64,000 nt of DNA from contig JADCER010000003.1 of NCBI GenBank assembly GCA_020249925.1, positions 310,001-374,000 of the forward strand, given 5' to 3'. Shown in pieces: positions 50,601 to 59,362 of this stretch. The notes beneath the pieces were generated by a model. The model had not been told where the DNA came from. It searched no databases and worked only from the letters and a program-made list of their open reading frames with translations. Positions within the stretch are counted from its first letter, which is position 1. Each line of letters begins with the position of its first letter. Source of the stretch: Roseomonas sp. GTDB lineage: Bacteria; Pseudomonadota; Alphaproteobacteria; Acetobacterales; Acetobacteraceae. The translations under genes were made by a program, and so were the position numbers.

Positions 50601-51475
50601 GCTGCGTTATCCTTTTCGGGCACGGCCCATTTCTTTTCAAAATCCCAGACCTCGGGGAAGCCCATGAGTTCCGTCATGCGCTTGAAGCCATAGGATTCAC
50701 CAAGCGCGATACTGTCCCCTGCATTCTTCAAATGCGCATAGGCGCGTTCCAGCGCAGCGGCAGCGGCAAGAAAGCCAATGGCGGGATAGATTGCCATGGC
50801 ATAGCCGATTTCCTGCAAGCGCGCGGCAGGCAAAATGGGCGTGCGCCCGCCTTCCACCATATTGGCAAGCAAGGGTTTGGAAATCGCCTTGCCGATGGCG
50901 CGCATCTCATCCTCGCTTTCCGGGCTTTCGATGAAAACGATATCAGCGCCGGCATCGCCATACATACGCCCGCGGCGAATGGCTTCTTCAAGGCCAAGCG
51001 TAGTGCGGGAATCGGTGCGCGCCACGATCAGGAAATTCGGATCGCGCCGCGCTTCGGCGGCGACCTTGATTTTCAGCACCATTTCCTCGGCCGGGATCAC
51101 GCGCCGGCCGGGTGTGTGGCCGCATTTCTTTGGCATTTCCTGATCTTCAAGCTGAATGCCTGTCATGCCGGCGGCTTCATAGCCAAGCGTAGTGTGGCGC
51201 ACATTGAGCAAACCGCCATAGCCCGTATCGGCATCCGCCACCAAAGGTGTCTTGCAGCCGCGCGCCATGGTGCCCATGCGCGCGACCATATCGGCATAGG
51301 TGGCGATGCCCGCATCCGCGACACCTAGCGCGGAAGCAACGGTGCCGAAGCCCGTGCCATAGATGCAGTCAAACCCCATGCCATCGGCGATCTTGGCCGA
51401 AATCATGTCAAAAACACCAGGTGCCAGGATGAAGCGCTTTTCGGCGAGCGCCTTGCGAAGGGATGGATTGGCCAT
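50597..51475 (-). CDS. Isocitrate lyase/PEP mutase family lyase
   Basis: 292 aa TIM-barrel enzyme. APGVFDMISAKIADGMGFDCIYGTG, the metal-binding ADADTGYGG, LEDQEMPKKCGHTPGRRVI with the KKCGH catalytic loop, and ARTDSR. The Cys loop points to a C-C lyase (2-methylisocitrate lyase, 2,3-dimethylmalate lyase or oxaloacetate decarboxylase type), not to a phosphonate mutase. Fifth gene of the six-gene operon; 17 bases after a Bug receptor and overlapping the dehalogenase start. It could split a dehalogenated or hydroxylated intermediate (inference). Confidence 0.94.
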   Translation of the reverse strand: MANPSLRKALAEKRFILAPGVFDMISAKIADGMGFDCIYGTGFGTVASALGVADAGIATYADMVARMGTMARGCKTPLVADADTGYGGLLNVRHTTLGYEAAGMTGIQLEDQEMPKKCGHTPGRRVIPAEEMVLKIKVAAEARRDPNFLIVARTDSRTTLGLEEAIRRGRMYGDAGADIVFIESPESEDEMRAIGKAISKPLLANMVEGGRTPILPAARLQEIGYAMAIYPAIGFLAAAAALERAYAHLKNAGDSIALGESYGFKRMTELMGFPEVWDFEKKWAVPEKDNAA

Positions 51476-51492
51476 GGGAATTCCTTATCTGT

Positions 51493-52461
51493 TTATTGTG
51501 GGCGGATATGGCCGGCGGCACTCGCCGCGGCCCAAATGCGATCATCGCGTTGCATGGCTTCCAGCAGCGCCGCAGATGGGCGCACATCGGCCTCTACCCC
51601 AAGCGCCACCAGCCTTTGCTTGAAGGTTTCATCGGCGAAAACAGCGCTGATGGTGCGATAGATGCGATCCACCAAGGCAGGCGGCATGCGCGGCGGCCCC
51701 AGCATCGCAACCCAGCCGGAAAGATCAAAATCGCGCACGCCCTGTTCGGCGGGCGTTGGCGCATCCGGGAAGAAGGGCGAACGTGTTCCGGTGGAAACCG
51801 CGAGCACACGCACGCGCCCGGTTTGCATATGCGGCATGGCACTGACTGTGCTGGTCCAACCACTCGGCAAATGCCCGGCGACGATATCATTCATCAAAGG
51901 CCCGCCGCTGCGATAGGCGATATCGGGCATTTCCACGCCCGCGCGCCGCGCCATTTCCTGGCCAATGAAGGAAGACAGCGCCTCGGTTGAACCGGTGCCC
52001 ACCTTGCCGGGATTGGCCTTGGCATAGGCAAGCATGGAGCGGAGCGAATCAAAGGGCTGATTGGCGCCCGCGACCAGCACCATGGTGTTGCGCGTCAGCA
52101 TCGCAATTGGCGTGAAATCGCGTATCGCGTCATAGGGCATGCTGGGCAGATGGTATTTGTTCATGACATGCGTGGAAACCACGACCAGCAGCGTGTGCCC
52201 ATCAGGTTCTGCCCGTGCCACCACTTCTGAGCCAATTACGCCGGCAGCGCCCGCGCGATTTTCCACGATGAAGGGCTGGGGCAGGGTGCTGCGCAACGCC
52301 TCCCCAATCGCGCGCACCAGAATATCCGTCCCGCCACTGGCGGCATAAGGCACCACGACGCGCACGGGCTTGGTGGGCCAGGTAATGTCTTGTGCTTGAG
52401 CGAGTCCCGGCAAGGCGCTTGCGGCAACGGCGCCGAAAAGGGCGCGTCTTTCGATTTTCAT
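51493..52461 (-). CDS. TctC/Bug family receptor
   Basis: 322 aa. The signal peptide MKIERRALFGAVAASALPGLAQAQ has an ERRALF twin-arginine pattern. Motifs: VPYAASGGTDILVR (Ala-Ser for the usual Pro-Pro), VENRAGAAGVIG, PDGHTLLVV, IAYRSGGPLM, TPAEQGVRDF. GAGGAAGACAGGAC precedes the ATG. Second of two adjacent receptors in the TauD-led operon; the two are only distantly similar, so they probably bind different ligands. Confidence 0.95.
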   Translation of the reverse strand: MKIERRALFGAVAASALPGLAQAQDITWPTKPVRVVVPYAASGGTDILVRAIGEALRSTLPQPFIVENRAGAAGVIGSEVVARAEPDGHTLLVVVSTHVMNKYHLPSMPYDAIRDFTPIAMLTRNTMVLVAGANQPFDSLRSMLAYAKANPGKVGTGSTEALSSFIGQEMARRAGVEMPDIAYRSGGPLMNDIVAGHLPSGWTSTVSAMPHMQTGRVRVLAVSTGTRSPFFPDAPTPAEQGVRDFDLSGWVAMLGPPRMPPALVDRIYRTISAVFADETFKQRLVALGVEADVRPSAALLEAMQRDDRIWAAASAAGHIRPQ

Positions 52462-52473
52462 GTCCTGTCTTCC

Positions 52474-53460
52474 TCAATCCACCCGTGCGCCGGTGGCGCG
52501 GACAATCGGCACCCATTTGTCAATTTCACTCGCGATAAAGGCGCGCGTTGCATCCGGCGTCATGCCATCCGGGATGGTATTGCCAAGCTGGATCAGCCGA
52601 TCCCGCACCTCTGGCTTACGCAGCGCAATGGCGATTTGCTCATACAGGAATTGCCGGATCGGCAAAGGGGTGCCGAGTGTGGCGGACCATGGCGTCCAGG
52701 TGGTGGCCTGGAAGGCGGGCAGGCCCGCTTCGGCGGAAGTCGGCACATCGGGTGCCATGGGTGAACGTTCTGGTGTGGCAATCACCAGCCCGCGCACCGT
52801 GCCGGCGCGGATGTGATCAGCGAGGAAGGAGATGGTGTCCGACTGGAACGCAATGCGCCCCACCGCCAGATCAGCAAAGGACGCCGCAGAACCGCGATAG
52901 GGTACATGCTGCGCCTGAACACCCATCAGATGCAGCAGCAGTGCAGAGGAAATATGCCCCGTGGTGCCATTGCCCGAAGACCCGAAATCAAACCGGTTGG
53001 GATTGGCGGCGAGCAGGGCACGGAATTCGGCGAGTGTATTCACGCCAAGCGAAGGATGCACCGCCAGCACAATGGCGGAATGGCTGCTGATGGTGATGTG
53101 GTCCACCCCGGTCAGCGGATGCACACGCAGCCTGTCACCATAAAGCCCGATATTGAGCGCATGCGACCCAAGTGCTCCGACCAGCAGCGTGTAGCCATCG
53201 GGCGGTGTTTGCGCGACCGTTTCGAACGCCACGGTGCCCCCGCCCGAGGGACGATTTTCCACCACGAATTGCTGGCCCAATTGCTGCGACAGCGCGGTTG
53301 AAATCAGCCGCGCATTGATATCGGCATTGCCGCCAGGGGCAAGTGCCACCACCACGCGCACCGGCCGGTTCGGGTAATCCGTACCTGGCGCCTTGGGCTG
53401 CGCCCAGGCAGGTAGCGCCAGCAACGCAGCCAAAGCCGCGGTCAGAAATGTTTTTCTCAT
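52474..53460 (-). CDS. TctC/Bug family receptor
   Basis: 328 aa. The signal peptide MRKTFLTAALAALLALPAWAQ is of the ordinary Sec type. Motifs: VALAPGGNADINARLI, VENRPSGGGTVA, PDGYTLLVGAL, VPYRGSAASF, TSAEAGLPAF. GGAGGCGAGA before the ATG. First of two adjacent receptors, 18 bases after the FAH gene in the six-gene operon. Confidence 0.95.
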   Translation of the reverse strand: MRKTFLTAALAALLALPAWAQPKAPGTDYPNRPVRVVVALAPGGNADINARLISTALSQQLGQQFVVENRPSGGGTVAFETVAQTPPDGYTLLVGALGSHALNIGLYGDRLRVHPLTGVDHITISSHSAIVLAVHPSLGVNTLAEFRALLAANPNRFDFGSSGNGTTGHISSALLLHLMGVQAQHVPYRGSAASFADLAVGRIAFQSDTISFLADHIRAGTVRGLVIATPERSPMAPDVPTSAEAGLPAFQATTWTPWSATLGTPLPIRQFLYEQIAIALRKPEVRDRLIQLGNTIPDGMTPDATRAFIASEIDKWVPIVRATGARVD

Positions 53461-53478
53461 TCTCGCCTCCCCGTTATT

Positions 53479-54387
53479 TCAACCAATCGAATGTTCCAGC
53501 ACGCCAACGCGTTCCACTTCCAGGCGCAGCCTGTCACCCGGCTTCAAATAGCGCGGCGGGTCGCGGAAATGCCCAACGCCGGCTGGCGTGCCGGTGGCAA
53601 TCACATCGCCTGGCTCAAGCGTCATATAGCGCGACAGAAAGGCAATCAGCGCCGAGACCGAAAAGATCAGATCGCGCGTATTGCCATGCTGTACTTCTTC
53701 GCCATTCAGCCAGCATTTCACCTCCAGCATCCAGGGCTCGCCCACTTCTTCCGGCGTTACAATCCAGGGGCCGATTGGGCAGAAGCCATCCATGCCCTTG
53801 GCGAAGGATGTCATGGCAAGCGGCACATCGAATTGAAATTCCCGCGCACTGACATCATTCAACACCGTGTAGCCCGCGACGTAATCCAGTGCGATGCCCT
53901 CCGGCACATCCCGCGCTGTCTTGCCGATTACGACGCCTAGTTCCACTTCCCAATCGGGCTTTTTCACATCGCGCGGGATTGTCACGACTGCCCCGGGGCC
54001 CACGACGGAGCTTGCGGGCTTCATGAAAATGCGCGGCATTTCCAGCTTGGGGCCGCCGACTTCCTTGGCGTGATCGCTGTAATTGCGCCCGACACCGAGG
54101 ATCTTTCCGGGCTTCAGCGGCGCCAAGATTTTCGCACCCGCAAGCGGTTGGCGCAGCGCGCCGTTCTCCGCCCGCGCTGCAAAGGCAAGTGCGCGGCCGG
54201 CGGCCGTCATCGCCGCTTCATCGCCAAGCAGCGCCACCATATCGGCGGGGATGATCTCAGTGCTGCGATCAGCCTCACCCGCCGCGCGCATGGCGGCCGA
54301 TAGGGCAGGGCGCAGTGCCACCAGGCTGTCGCCCACCACACCACCAAGGGCAGGGCCATGCGCGCCCTGAAAAGTGACCAGCTTCAT
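53479..54387 (-). CDS. Fumarylacetoacetate hydrolase (FAH) family protein
   Basis: 302 aa. KILGVGRNYSDHAKEVGG, metal cluster KPDWEVELGVVIG (two Glu), TVLNDVSAREFQ, and EPGDVIATGTPAGVGHFRDPP. It resembles 2-keto-4-pentenoate hydratase/5-carboxymethyl-2-hydroxymuconate isomerase-type or acylpyruvase members. The ATG overlaps the dioxygenase stop (ATGA). In its operon (dioxygenase, FAH, two receptors, lyase, dehalogenase) it may hydrolyse a diketo-acid intermediate. Distinct from the FAH protein at 13022. Confidence 0.94.
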   Translation of the reverse strand: MKLVTFQGAHGPALGGVVGDSLVALRPALSAAMRAAGEADRSTEIIPADMVALLGDEAAMTAAGRALAFAARAENGALRQPLAGAKILAPLKPGKILGVGRNYSDHAKEVGGPKLEMPRIFMKPASSVVGPGAVVTIPRDVKKPDWEVELGVVIGKTARDVPEGIALDYVAGYTVLNDVSAREFQFDVPLAMTSFAKGMDGFCPIGPWIVTPEEVGEPWMLEVKCWLNGEEVQHGNTRDLIFSVSALIAFLSRYMTLEPGDVIATGTPAGVGHFRDPPRYLKPGDRLRLEVERVGVLEHSIG

Positions 54388-55265
54388 GCCGCGAGCGCCG
54401 CGTAATCGAGTGTCGCCATAACCTGCACGCGCAGGATGTAGCGATCCTCCCCGGGCAAATAATCCGCCACCGCATTATGCATGGTGCCAATATTATCCCA
54501 GATCAGCACATCACCTTCCGACCATTCATGCGTATAGAGGTATTTTTCCTGCGCCTGATGGCGGAACAGGTAATCCAGCAGCGCATCGGATTCCGCGCGA
54601 TCCATATCCTTCACATACATGGCATAACCGCAATTGCAGTAGAGCACCGGCCGCCCGGTGATGGGATGGATACGCACAATGGGCTGTTCCACGGGCGGTT
54701 TCTTCGCGCGCTGGTCGGGTGTGAGTGGCCCGCGGATGCTGCCCGGCCTCTGGCGCATCATGTCCCAGAATTTGCTGAAATCATGAATGGCAACGCGGCC
54801 TTCAATGCGTGCCTTCACCTCGGCCGGCAGATCGGCATAGGCGGCATGCATATTGCGGAATTGCGTTGCCCCCAAGACCTTGCCATCGCGCCGCGGCACG
54901 CGCTTGGCATGCAGCATATTCGCAAGCGCGATTTCCTTGGAATAGGACATATCCGTATGCCAGCCCTGGCCGGCATCATTAAGCCCCAAAGGCTTGCCCG
55001 CCGCATCCTTCATATTGGACAGGATCATCACTTCCGGATGGCCTGGCGCATGGAACAGATTGGCGACATTCACCTCCAGATCGCCAAAACGCTTGCCGAA
55101 GGCCGCCACTTGCGGCGCTTCCAGATCCTGCTTCGGGAAGCAAAGCACGCCATATTCGCCAAGGGCGCGCAAAAGCGTGCGAAAATCCTCGGGCGAGGCA
55201 GGTTCACGCAGGTCAATGCCCTCGACCCGGGCGCCGAGCCCGGCATTATTGGGGGTTATTTTCAT
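54384..55265 (-). CDS. TauD/TfdA family 2-oxoglutarate-dependent dioxygenase
   Basis: 293 aa. Iron-binding facial triad: GWHTDMSY (H103, D105) and TMHNAVADY (H263). The 2-oxoglutarate Arg is probably in RYILRVQ. Characterised members hydroxylate taurine, alkyl sulfates, or phenoxyacetate herbicides, leading to release of sulfite or cleavage of an ether. First gene of the six-gene minus-strand operon; 95 bases separate it from the divergent DadA-like gene. Substrate unknown; the downstream dehalogenase makes a TfdA-like (halogenated) substrate worth testing. Confidence 0.94.
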   Translation of the reverse strand: MKITPNNAGLGARVEGIDLREPASPEDFRTLLRALGEYGVLCFPKQDLEAPQVAAFGKRFGDLEVNVANLFHAPGHPEVMILSNMKDAAGKPLGLNDAGQGWHTDMSYSKEIALANMLHAKRVPRRDGKVLGATQFRNMHAAYADLPAEVKARIEGRVAIHDFSKFWDMMRQRPGSIRGPLTPDQRAKKPPVEQPIVRIHPITGRPVLYCNCGYAMYVKDMDRAESDALLDYLFRHQAQEKYLYTHEWSEGDVLIWDNIGTMHNAVADYLPGEDRYILRVQVMATLDYAALAA

Positions 55266-55360
55266 GCTGGCATCCTCCAGAAGCGCCAAAGGTGATGCCC
55301 TGGCCGCGGGGCGTCAACCGGGCGCTTCCCTGGGGCTTCAGACTGCGTCAGGATGGCGCC

Positions 55361-56614
55361 ATGGAAACGCAATCTCCCAAACCCGCCCCGGTCGTTATTG
55401 GCGGGGGAATTGTTGGCCTGTGCATCGCCTGGCATTTGGCGCGGCGCGGGCTGAAGCCGCTGGTGCTGGAAGCCGGCAAGGAAGGTGCCGCCTATACCGG
55501 CAATGCGGGCGCTATCAGCCATGGGTCGGTGGCACCGCTCGCCATGCCGGGCGTGTTGGCGCAGGTGCCGAAAATGCTGATGGACCCGGCCGGCGCTTTG
55601 CATATCCCCGCGCGCTATTGGCTGCGCGCCATGCCCTGGCTGCTGCGCTTTGTTGCCTCCGCGCGGCGAGAGAAGGTGGAATCCGCCGCCGTTGCGCTTT
55701 CCGCATTGCTGTTTTCCGCGCCTGATCGGCATCGCGAAATTCTGGCCGCAGAAGGGGCGAGTGACCTGATCCGCGAAGAAGGCCAGATGTATCTCTACCG
55801 GAATGAGGAACAGCTCGCGAAGGATCATGCCTCCCTCACGCTGCGCCAGAAGCATGGGCTGAAGGTGCAAAAGCTGGTCGGCCCGGCCTTGCGCGAATTG
55901 GAACCGGAAGTGTCCGAGGATTACCAGATTGGCCTTTATCTGCCCGATCACGGTTCCTGCGTGAATCCAGCGCGGCTCGCTGCCGTGGTGGCCAATGGCG
56001 TGCGCCGCATGGGTGGCGAGATTCGCAACATTGAAGTGCAGGCCATTCTGACCGAAGGCAAGCGCGTGACCGGTGTGCGCTGCGCGGGGGAGGATATTGC
56101 CGCGGATCAGATTGTGCTCGCCGCCGGTGCCTGGTCTGCGCGTTTGCTGGCACCCTTGGGGCTGAAGGTACCCTTGGAAACCCAGCGCGGCTATCATGTG
56201 ATGCTGCCGGATGCGGGCGTGCGCGTTGGGCGCGTGCTGTCGCCCGCTGATCGCAAGGTCTTTATCAGCCCAATGGAAGAAGGCTTGCGTGTGGCGGGTT
56301 CGGTTGAAATCGCCGGGCTTGATGCGCCGCCCACGGAAGCGCGCGCGATGTTGTTGTTGGGCGATCTGAAAAAGGTATTCCCCAAGGCGCGCACGGAAGG
56401 CGGCAAGATCTGGATGGGCCATCGGCCCTGCCTGCCCGATAGCGTGCCGGTCATGGGGCCGGTTCGCGCCTGGCATGGGCTTTATTGTGCCTTTGGCCAT
56501 GGGCATTTGGGCCTGACGGGATCAGCGCCGACTGGCGCGCTAATGGGCGCGCTTTTGGCAGGCGAAAAGCCCAATTTCGATTTCACGCCCTTCGCGGCGG
56601 AACGTTTTGCTTGA
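55361..56614 (+). CDS. FAD-dependent D-amino acid dehydrogenase (DadA-like)
   Basis: 417 aa. Dinucleotide motif VVIGGGIVGLCIAWHLARRG (residues ~10-29), GNAGAISHGSVAPLAMPG typical of DadA, and the C-terminal MGHRPCLPDSVPVMGP and FGHGHLGLTGSAPTG. It oxidatively deaminates D-amino acids, passing electrons to the respiratory chain. ATG at 55361 chosen from the start of the FAD motif; GTG/ATG codons further upstream lie in the divergent promoter. Followed by two SDR genes on the same strand (14- and 16-base gaps). Confidence 0.93.
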   Translation: METQSPKPAPVVIGGGIVGLCIAWHLARRGLKPLVLEAGKEGAAYTGNAGAISHGSVAPLAMPGVLAQVPKMLMDPAGALHIPARYWLRAMPWLLRFVASARREKVESAAVALSALLFSAPDRHREILAAEGASDLIREEGQMYLYRNEEQLAKDHASLTLRQKHGLKVQKLVGPALRELEPEVSEDYQIGLYLPDHGSCVNPARLAAVVANGVRRMGGEIRNIEVQAILTEGKRVTGVRCAGEDIAADQIVLAAGAWSARLLAPLGLKVPLETQRGYHVMLPDAGVRVGRVLSPADRKVFISPMEEGLRVAGSVEIAGLDAPPTEARAMLLLGDLKKVFPKARTEGGKIWMGHRPCLPDSVPVMGPVRAWHGLYCAFGHGHLGLTGSAPTGALMGALLAGEKPNFDFTPFAAERFA

Positions 56615-56628
56615 GGGGAGGAAAGGCA

Positions 56629-57432
56629 ATGGGACAGGTTCAAGGCAAGGTTGCGCTGATCACTGGCGCTGCGGCCGGCATAGGTGCCGCTTGCGCGGAA
56701 GCGCTCGCGGCCGAAGGGGCGCGCGTGGTGCTGACCGATGTTGATGATGCGCGTGGCGAGGCTTTGGCTGAGAAGCTCTGCGCCGCCGGACATCAGGCGC
56801 TTTACCTCCATCAGGATGTGGTGGATGAGGCGCGTTGGGCGGAGGTGATTGCCGCCATTGAAGCGCAATTTGGCCGGCTGGATGTGCTGGTTTCCAATGC
56901 CGGCATCGCCATCATGAAACCTTTGCTTGATATGTCGCTGACAGAATGGCGCCGGCAGAATGCGGTGAATATTGATGGCGTGTTTCTTTCGGTGAAATAC
57001 GCCATTCCCGCCATGCGCCGCGCGGGTGGCGGTTCCATCATCATGATGTCGTCCATCGCTGGCATTCGCGGTTCTGCCGGTTTGGCAGGTTATTCCGCGA
57101 GCAAGGGGGCGGTGCGGCTATTCTCAAAATCCGTCGCGCTGGAATGCGCTGGCGCGCGGGATGGCATTCGCTGCAATTCCGTCCATCCCGGCGTGATTGA
57201 AACCGATATCTGGCAGAAGATGCCGCAGGGCACGCAGGATGGTCGTAATGCGCCGATTGATCCGCGCCAATTGGCGGCGAATATCGTGCCCCTGGGTGAA
57301 GCGGGCACCGCGGCGGATATCGCGGCTGGTGTTGTGTTCCTGGCATCTGATGCATCGCGGCATATGACGGGCAGTGAATTGGTGATTGATGGCGGTTCAA
57401 CCGCCGGCCGCGCCGGCACCATGCCGCGTTGA
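56629..57432 (+). CDS. Short-chain dehydrogenase/reductase (SDR)
   Basis: 267 aa classical SDR. TGAAAGIG, SNAG (for NNAG), Ser in MMSSIAGI and Tyr-x3-Lys in AGYSASKGA. The C-terminal VIDGGSTAG is typical. It is likely NAD-dependent (Asp in VLTDVDD after the second strand favours NAD). GGGGAGGAAAGG precedes the ATG at 56629. Middle gene of DadA-SDR-SDR; related to but clearly different from the SDR that follows. Confidence 0.94.
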   Translation: MGQVQGKVALITGAAAGIGAACAEALAAEGARVVLTDVDDARGEALAEKLCAAGHQALYLHQDVVDEARWAEVIAAIEAQFGRLDVLVSNAGIAIMKPLLDMSLTEWRRQNAVNIDGVFLSVKYAIPAMRRAGGGSIIMMSSIAGIRGSAGLAGYSASKGAVRLFSKSVALECAGARDGIRCNSVHPGVIETDIWQKMPQGTQDGRNAPIDPRQLAANIVPLGEAGTAADIAAGVVFLASDASRHMTGSELVIDGGSTAGRAGTMPR

Positions 57433-57448
57433 AGGATAGGATATCAGT

Positions 57449-58222
57449 ATGAAGACCGCCCTTGTCACCGGCGCCGCGTGCGGCATCGGCCTTGCCGTCA
57501 CGAAGCGGTTTCTCGCCGAGGGCTGGAATGTCGCGCTGCTTGACATCAACGCTGAGCAACTGCGTGAGACCATGGCGGCGCTGGCCGAACCTGCTAAAAC
57601 GCTCGAGATCATCTGCGATGTTTCAGACCCGCCCGCGATTGGTGCCGCCGTGCGTCAGGCGGCAGCGCGCTTCAAGCGGCTGGATGCGCTGGTGAATAAT
57701 GCCGGCATCGCCATTTTCAAACCCATTCTGGAAACCACGCCGGAAGATTGGGCGCGTGTGCTTGCGGTAAACCTGACCGGCCCCTTCCTGGCAGCGCAAG
57801 CAGCCGCACCCATCATGGCAGAGGCTGGCGGCGGGGCGATGGTGAATATCACCTCCATCTCCGGGCTCCGCGCTTCAACTTTGCGCGTTGCCTATGGCAC
57901 CAGCAAGGCCGGGCTTGCGCATTTGACCAAACAGCAGGCGGTGGAATTCGCGAGCCTTGGCATCCGCGTAAACGCAGTCGCCCCCGGCCCAGTGGATACG
58001 GCCATGGCGAAGGCCGTGCATACGCCGGAAATCCGCGCGGATTATCATGATCACTTGCCGCTTAATCGCTATGGGCTGGAAGCGGAATTGGCGGAGGCCG
58101 TATTTTTCCTGTGCAGTGACCGCGCGAGCTATCTGACCGGCCAGGTGATTGCTGTGGATGGAGGGTTTGACGCCATGGGGATTGGCCTGCCCACACTCAG
58201 GGCAGAACGGCGCAATCTTTAA
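57449..58222 (+). CDS. Short-chain dehydrogenase/reductase (SDR)
   Basis: 257 aa. TGAACGIG cofactor loop, NNAGIAIFKPIL, Ser in NITSISGL, YGTSK catalytic Tyr/Lys and VIAVDGGFDAMG. Asp in LLDINAE favours NAD. Shares the unusual NAGIAI.KP.L segment with the preceding SDR, so the two may have arisen by duplication. Its stop codon overlaps that of the convergent Fe-ADH (58219-58222). Confidence 0.94.
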   Translation: MKTALVTGAACGIGLAVTKRFLAEGWNVALLDINAEQLRETMAALAEPAKTLEIICDVSDPPAIGAAVRQAAARFKRLDALVNNAGIAIFKPILETTPEDWARVLAVNLTGPFLAAQAAAPIMAEAGGGAMVNITSISGLRASTLRVAYGTSKAGLAHLTKQQAVEFASLGIRVNAVAPGPVDTAMAKAVHTPEIRADYHDHLPLNRYGLEAELAEAVFFLCSDRASYLTGQVIAVDGGFDAMGIGLPTLRAERRNL

Positions 58223-59358
58223 CTTGCCAGGCGCAATATCTCCTCCAAATCCGCCGCGCCACGCACGGGGCGGGGATTGGTCGCAATCGGTGCATCGCCC
58301 GTCCAGCGCGCGGCAAGGCCCGGGATTTCAGCCTCCATAATGCCTTGCTGATGCAAGCGCGTCGGCAGGCCAAGCCCCGCGACAAAATCCTCAATCGCCG
58401 GGCCTGCTTCCGCGCCGCCAAAAATCGCCGCGATATCCGCCTGCCGCGCTGCATTCACTGGCGCATTCCATCGCATCACCGCATGCAGCATGAGGCAGGA
58501 GGTGATGCCATGCGGCACGCCGCGCGCAGCACCCAAAATATAGCCAAGCCCATGGCTGGCACCGACGGGCACGCCCGCCCATCCGCCCTGCACGGAAAGC
58601 CAGGCCGCTTGCTGGCAAAGCGCGCGCGCCCGCAAATCCCCCGCTGCTTCCGCCACGCGCGGCAGGCCCTCTGCCAGCATCAGCATGGCCTGGCGCGATA
58701 CCGCATCGGAGAATGGCGCGGGCTGCAAGGCGCACCAACGCTCCGCTGCATGATCCAAGGCGCGAATGCCAGATGACAGAAAAAGCTCAGCCGGCGTCTC
58801 CAACGTGGCAGCCGGGTCAAGCAGAACAGCGCGCGGCACCATCCAGGGATCAAGCGCGCGATATTTCCGCCCCTCGGCCAAATCCGTATAGCCGGCATGG
58901 GGCGCGAATTCGGCGGCGGAAAGCGTGGTTGGCACCGCGACCAAACGCGGCGAGGGCGCGGCACCATCCCAGGCACCGGCTGATGTGCCGCGAGAGACCG
59001 CCGCTTCAATCAACGCTGCGCGCTCCGTAATGCCGCGCCAGACCGCAAGGCAGGCGACCTTGGCGCCATCAATCACCGAACCGCCACCCAAGCACACCAC
59101 CAACTCGGCACGGCTTTCGCGTAGCAGCGCGGCCAGCGCCAAAACATCCTCAACCGGGCTATGGGCGCGCATGGCGGCGCTTTCCGCGACCAGGCGCGCG
59201 CCGAGCGCTTCGCGCACACTCTCGGCGATGCGGCTTTTCACCAGCGAACGCGTGGTAACCAGCGCAATCCGAGCCGCGGTGCCAATCTCGCCCGGCAGTG
59301 CTTCCGCGACCGAAACATCATGATAAACCCGCGCCTGGGCCGGCCATTGGTGCAGCAT
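58219..59358 (-). CDS. Iron-containing alcohol dehydrogenase (maleylacetate reductase-like)
   Basis: 379 aa group III dehydrogenase. VVCLGGGSVIDGAKVA is the cofactor loop, VAVPTTLSAAEFAPHAGYTD matches maleylacetate reductases (TLSGAE.T) better than alcohol dehydrogenases, metal ligands are GIRALDHAAE (Asp, His), GASHGLGYILG (His) and GVPHGITSC (His). Maleylacetate reductase completes the degradation of hydroxyquinols and chlorocatechols. The ATG at 59358 lies 4 bases after the crotonase stop; the longer open frame upstream is a shadow of that gene. Substrate not certain. Confidence 0.88.
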   Translation of the reverse strand: MLHQWPAQARVYHDVSVAEALPGEIGTAARIALVTTRSLVKSRIAESVREALGARLVAESAAMRAHSPVEDVLALAALLRESRAELVVCLGGGSVIDGAKVACLAVWRGITERAALIEAAVSRGTSAGAWDGAAPSPRLVAVPTTLSAAEFAPHAGYTDLAEGRKYRALDPWMVPRAVLLDPAATLETPAELFLSSGIRALDHAAERWCALQPAPFSDAVSRQAMLMLAEGLPRVAEAAGDLRARALCQQAAWLSVQGGWAGVPVGASHGLGYILGAARGVPHGITSCLMLHAVMRWNAPVNAARQADIAAIFGGAEAGPAIEDFVAGLGLPTRLHQQGIMEAEIPGLAARWTGDAPIATNPRPVRGAADLEEILRLAS

Positions 59359-59362
59359 CGCC

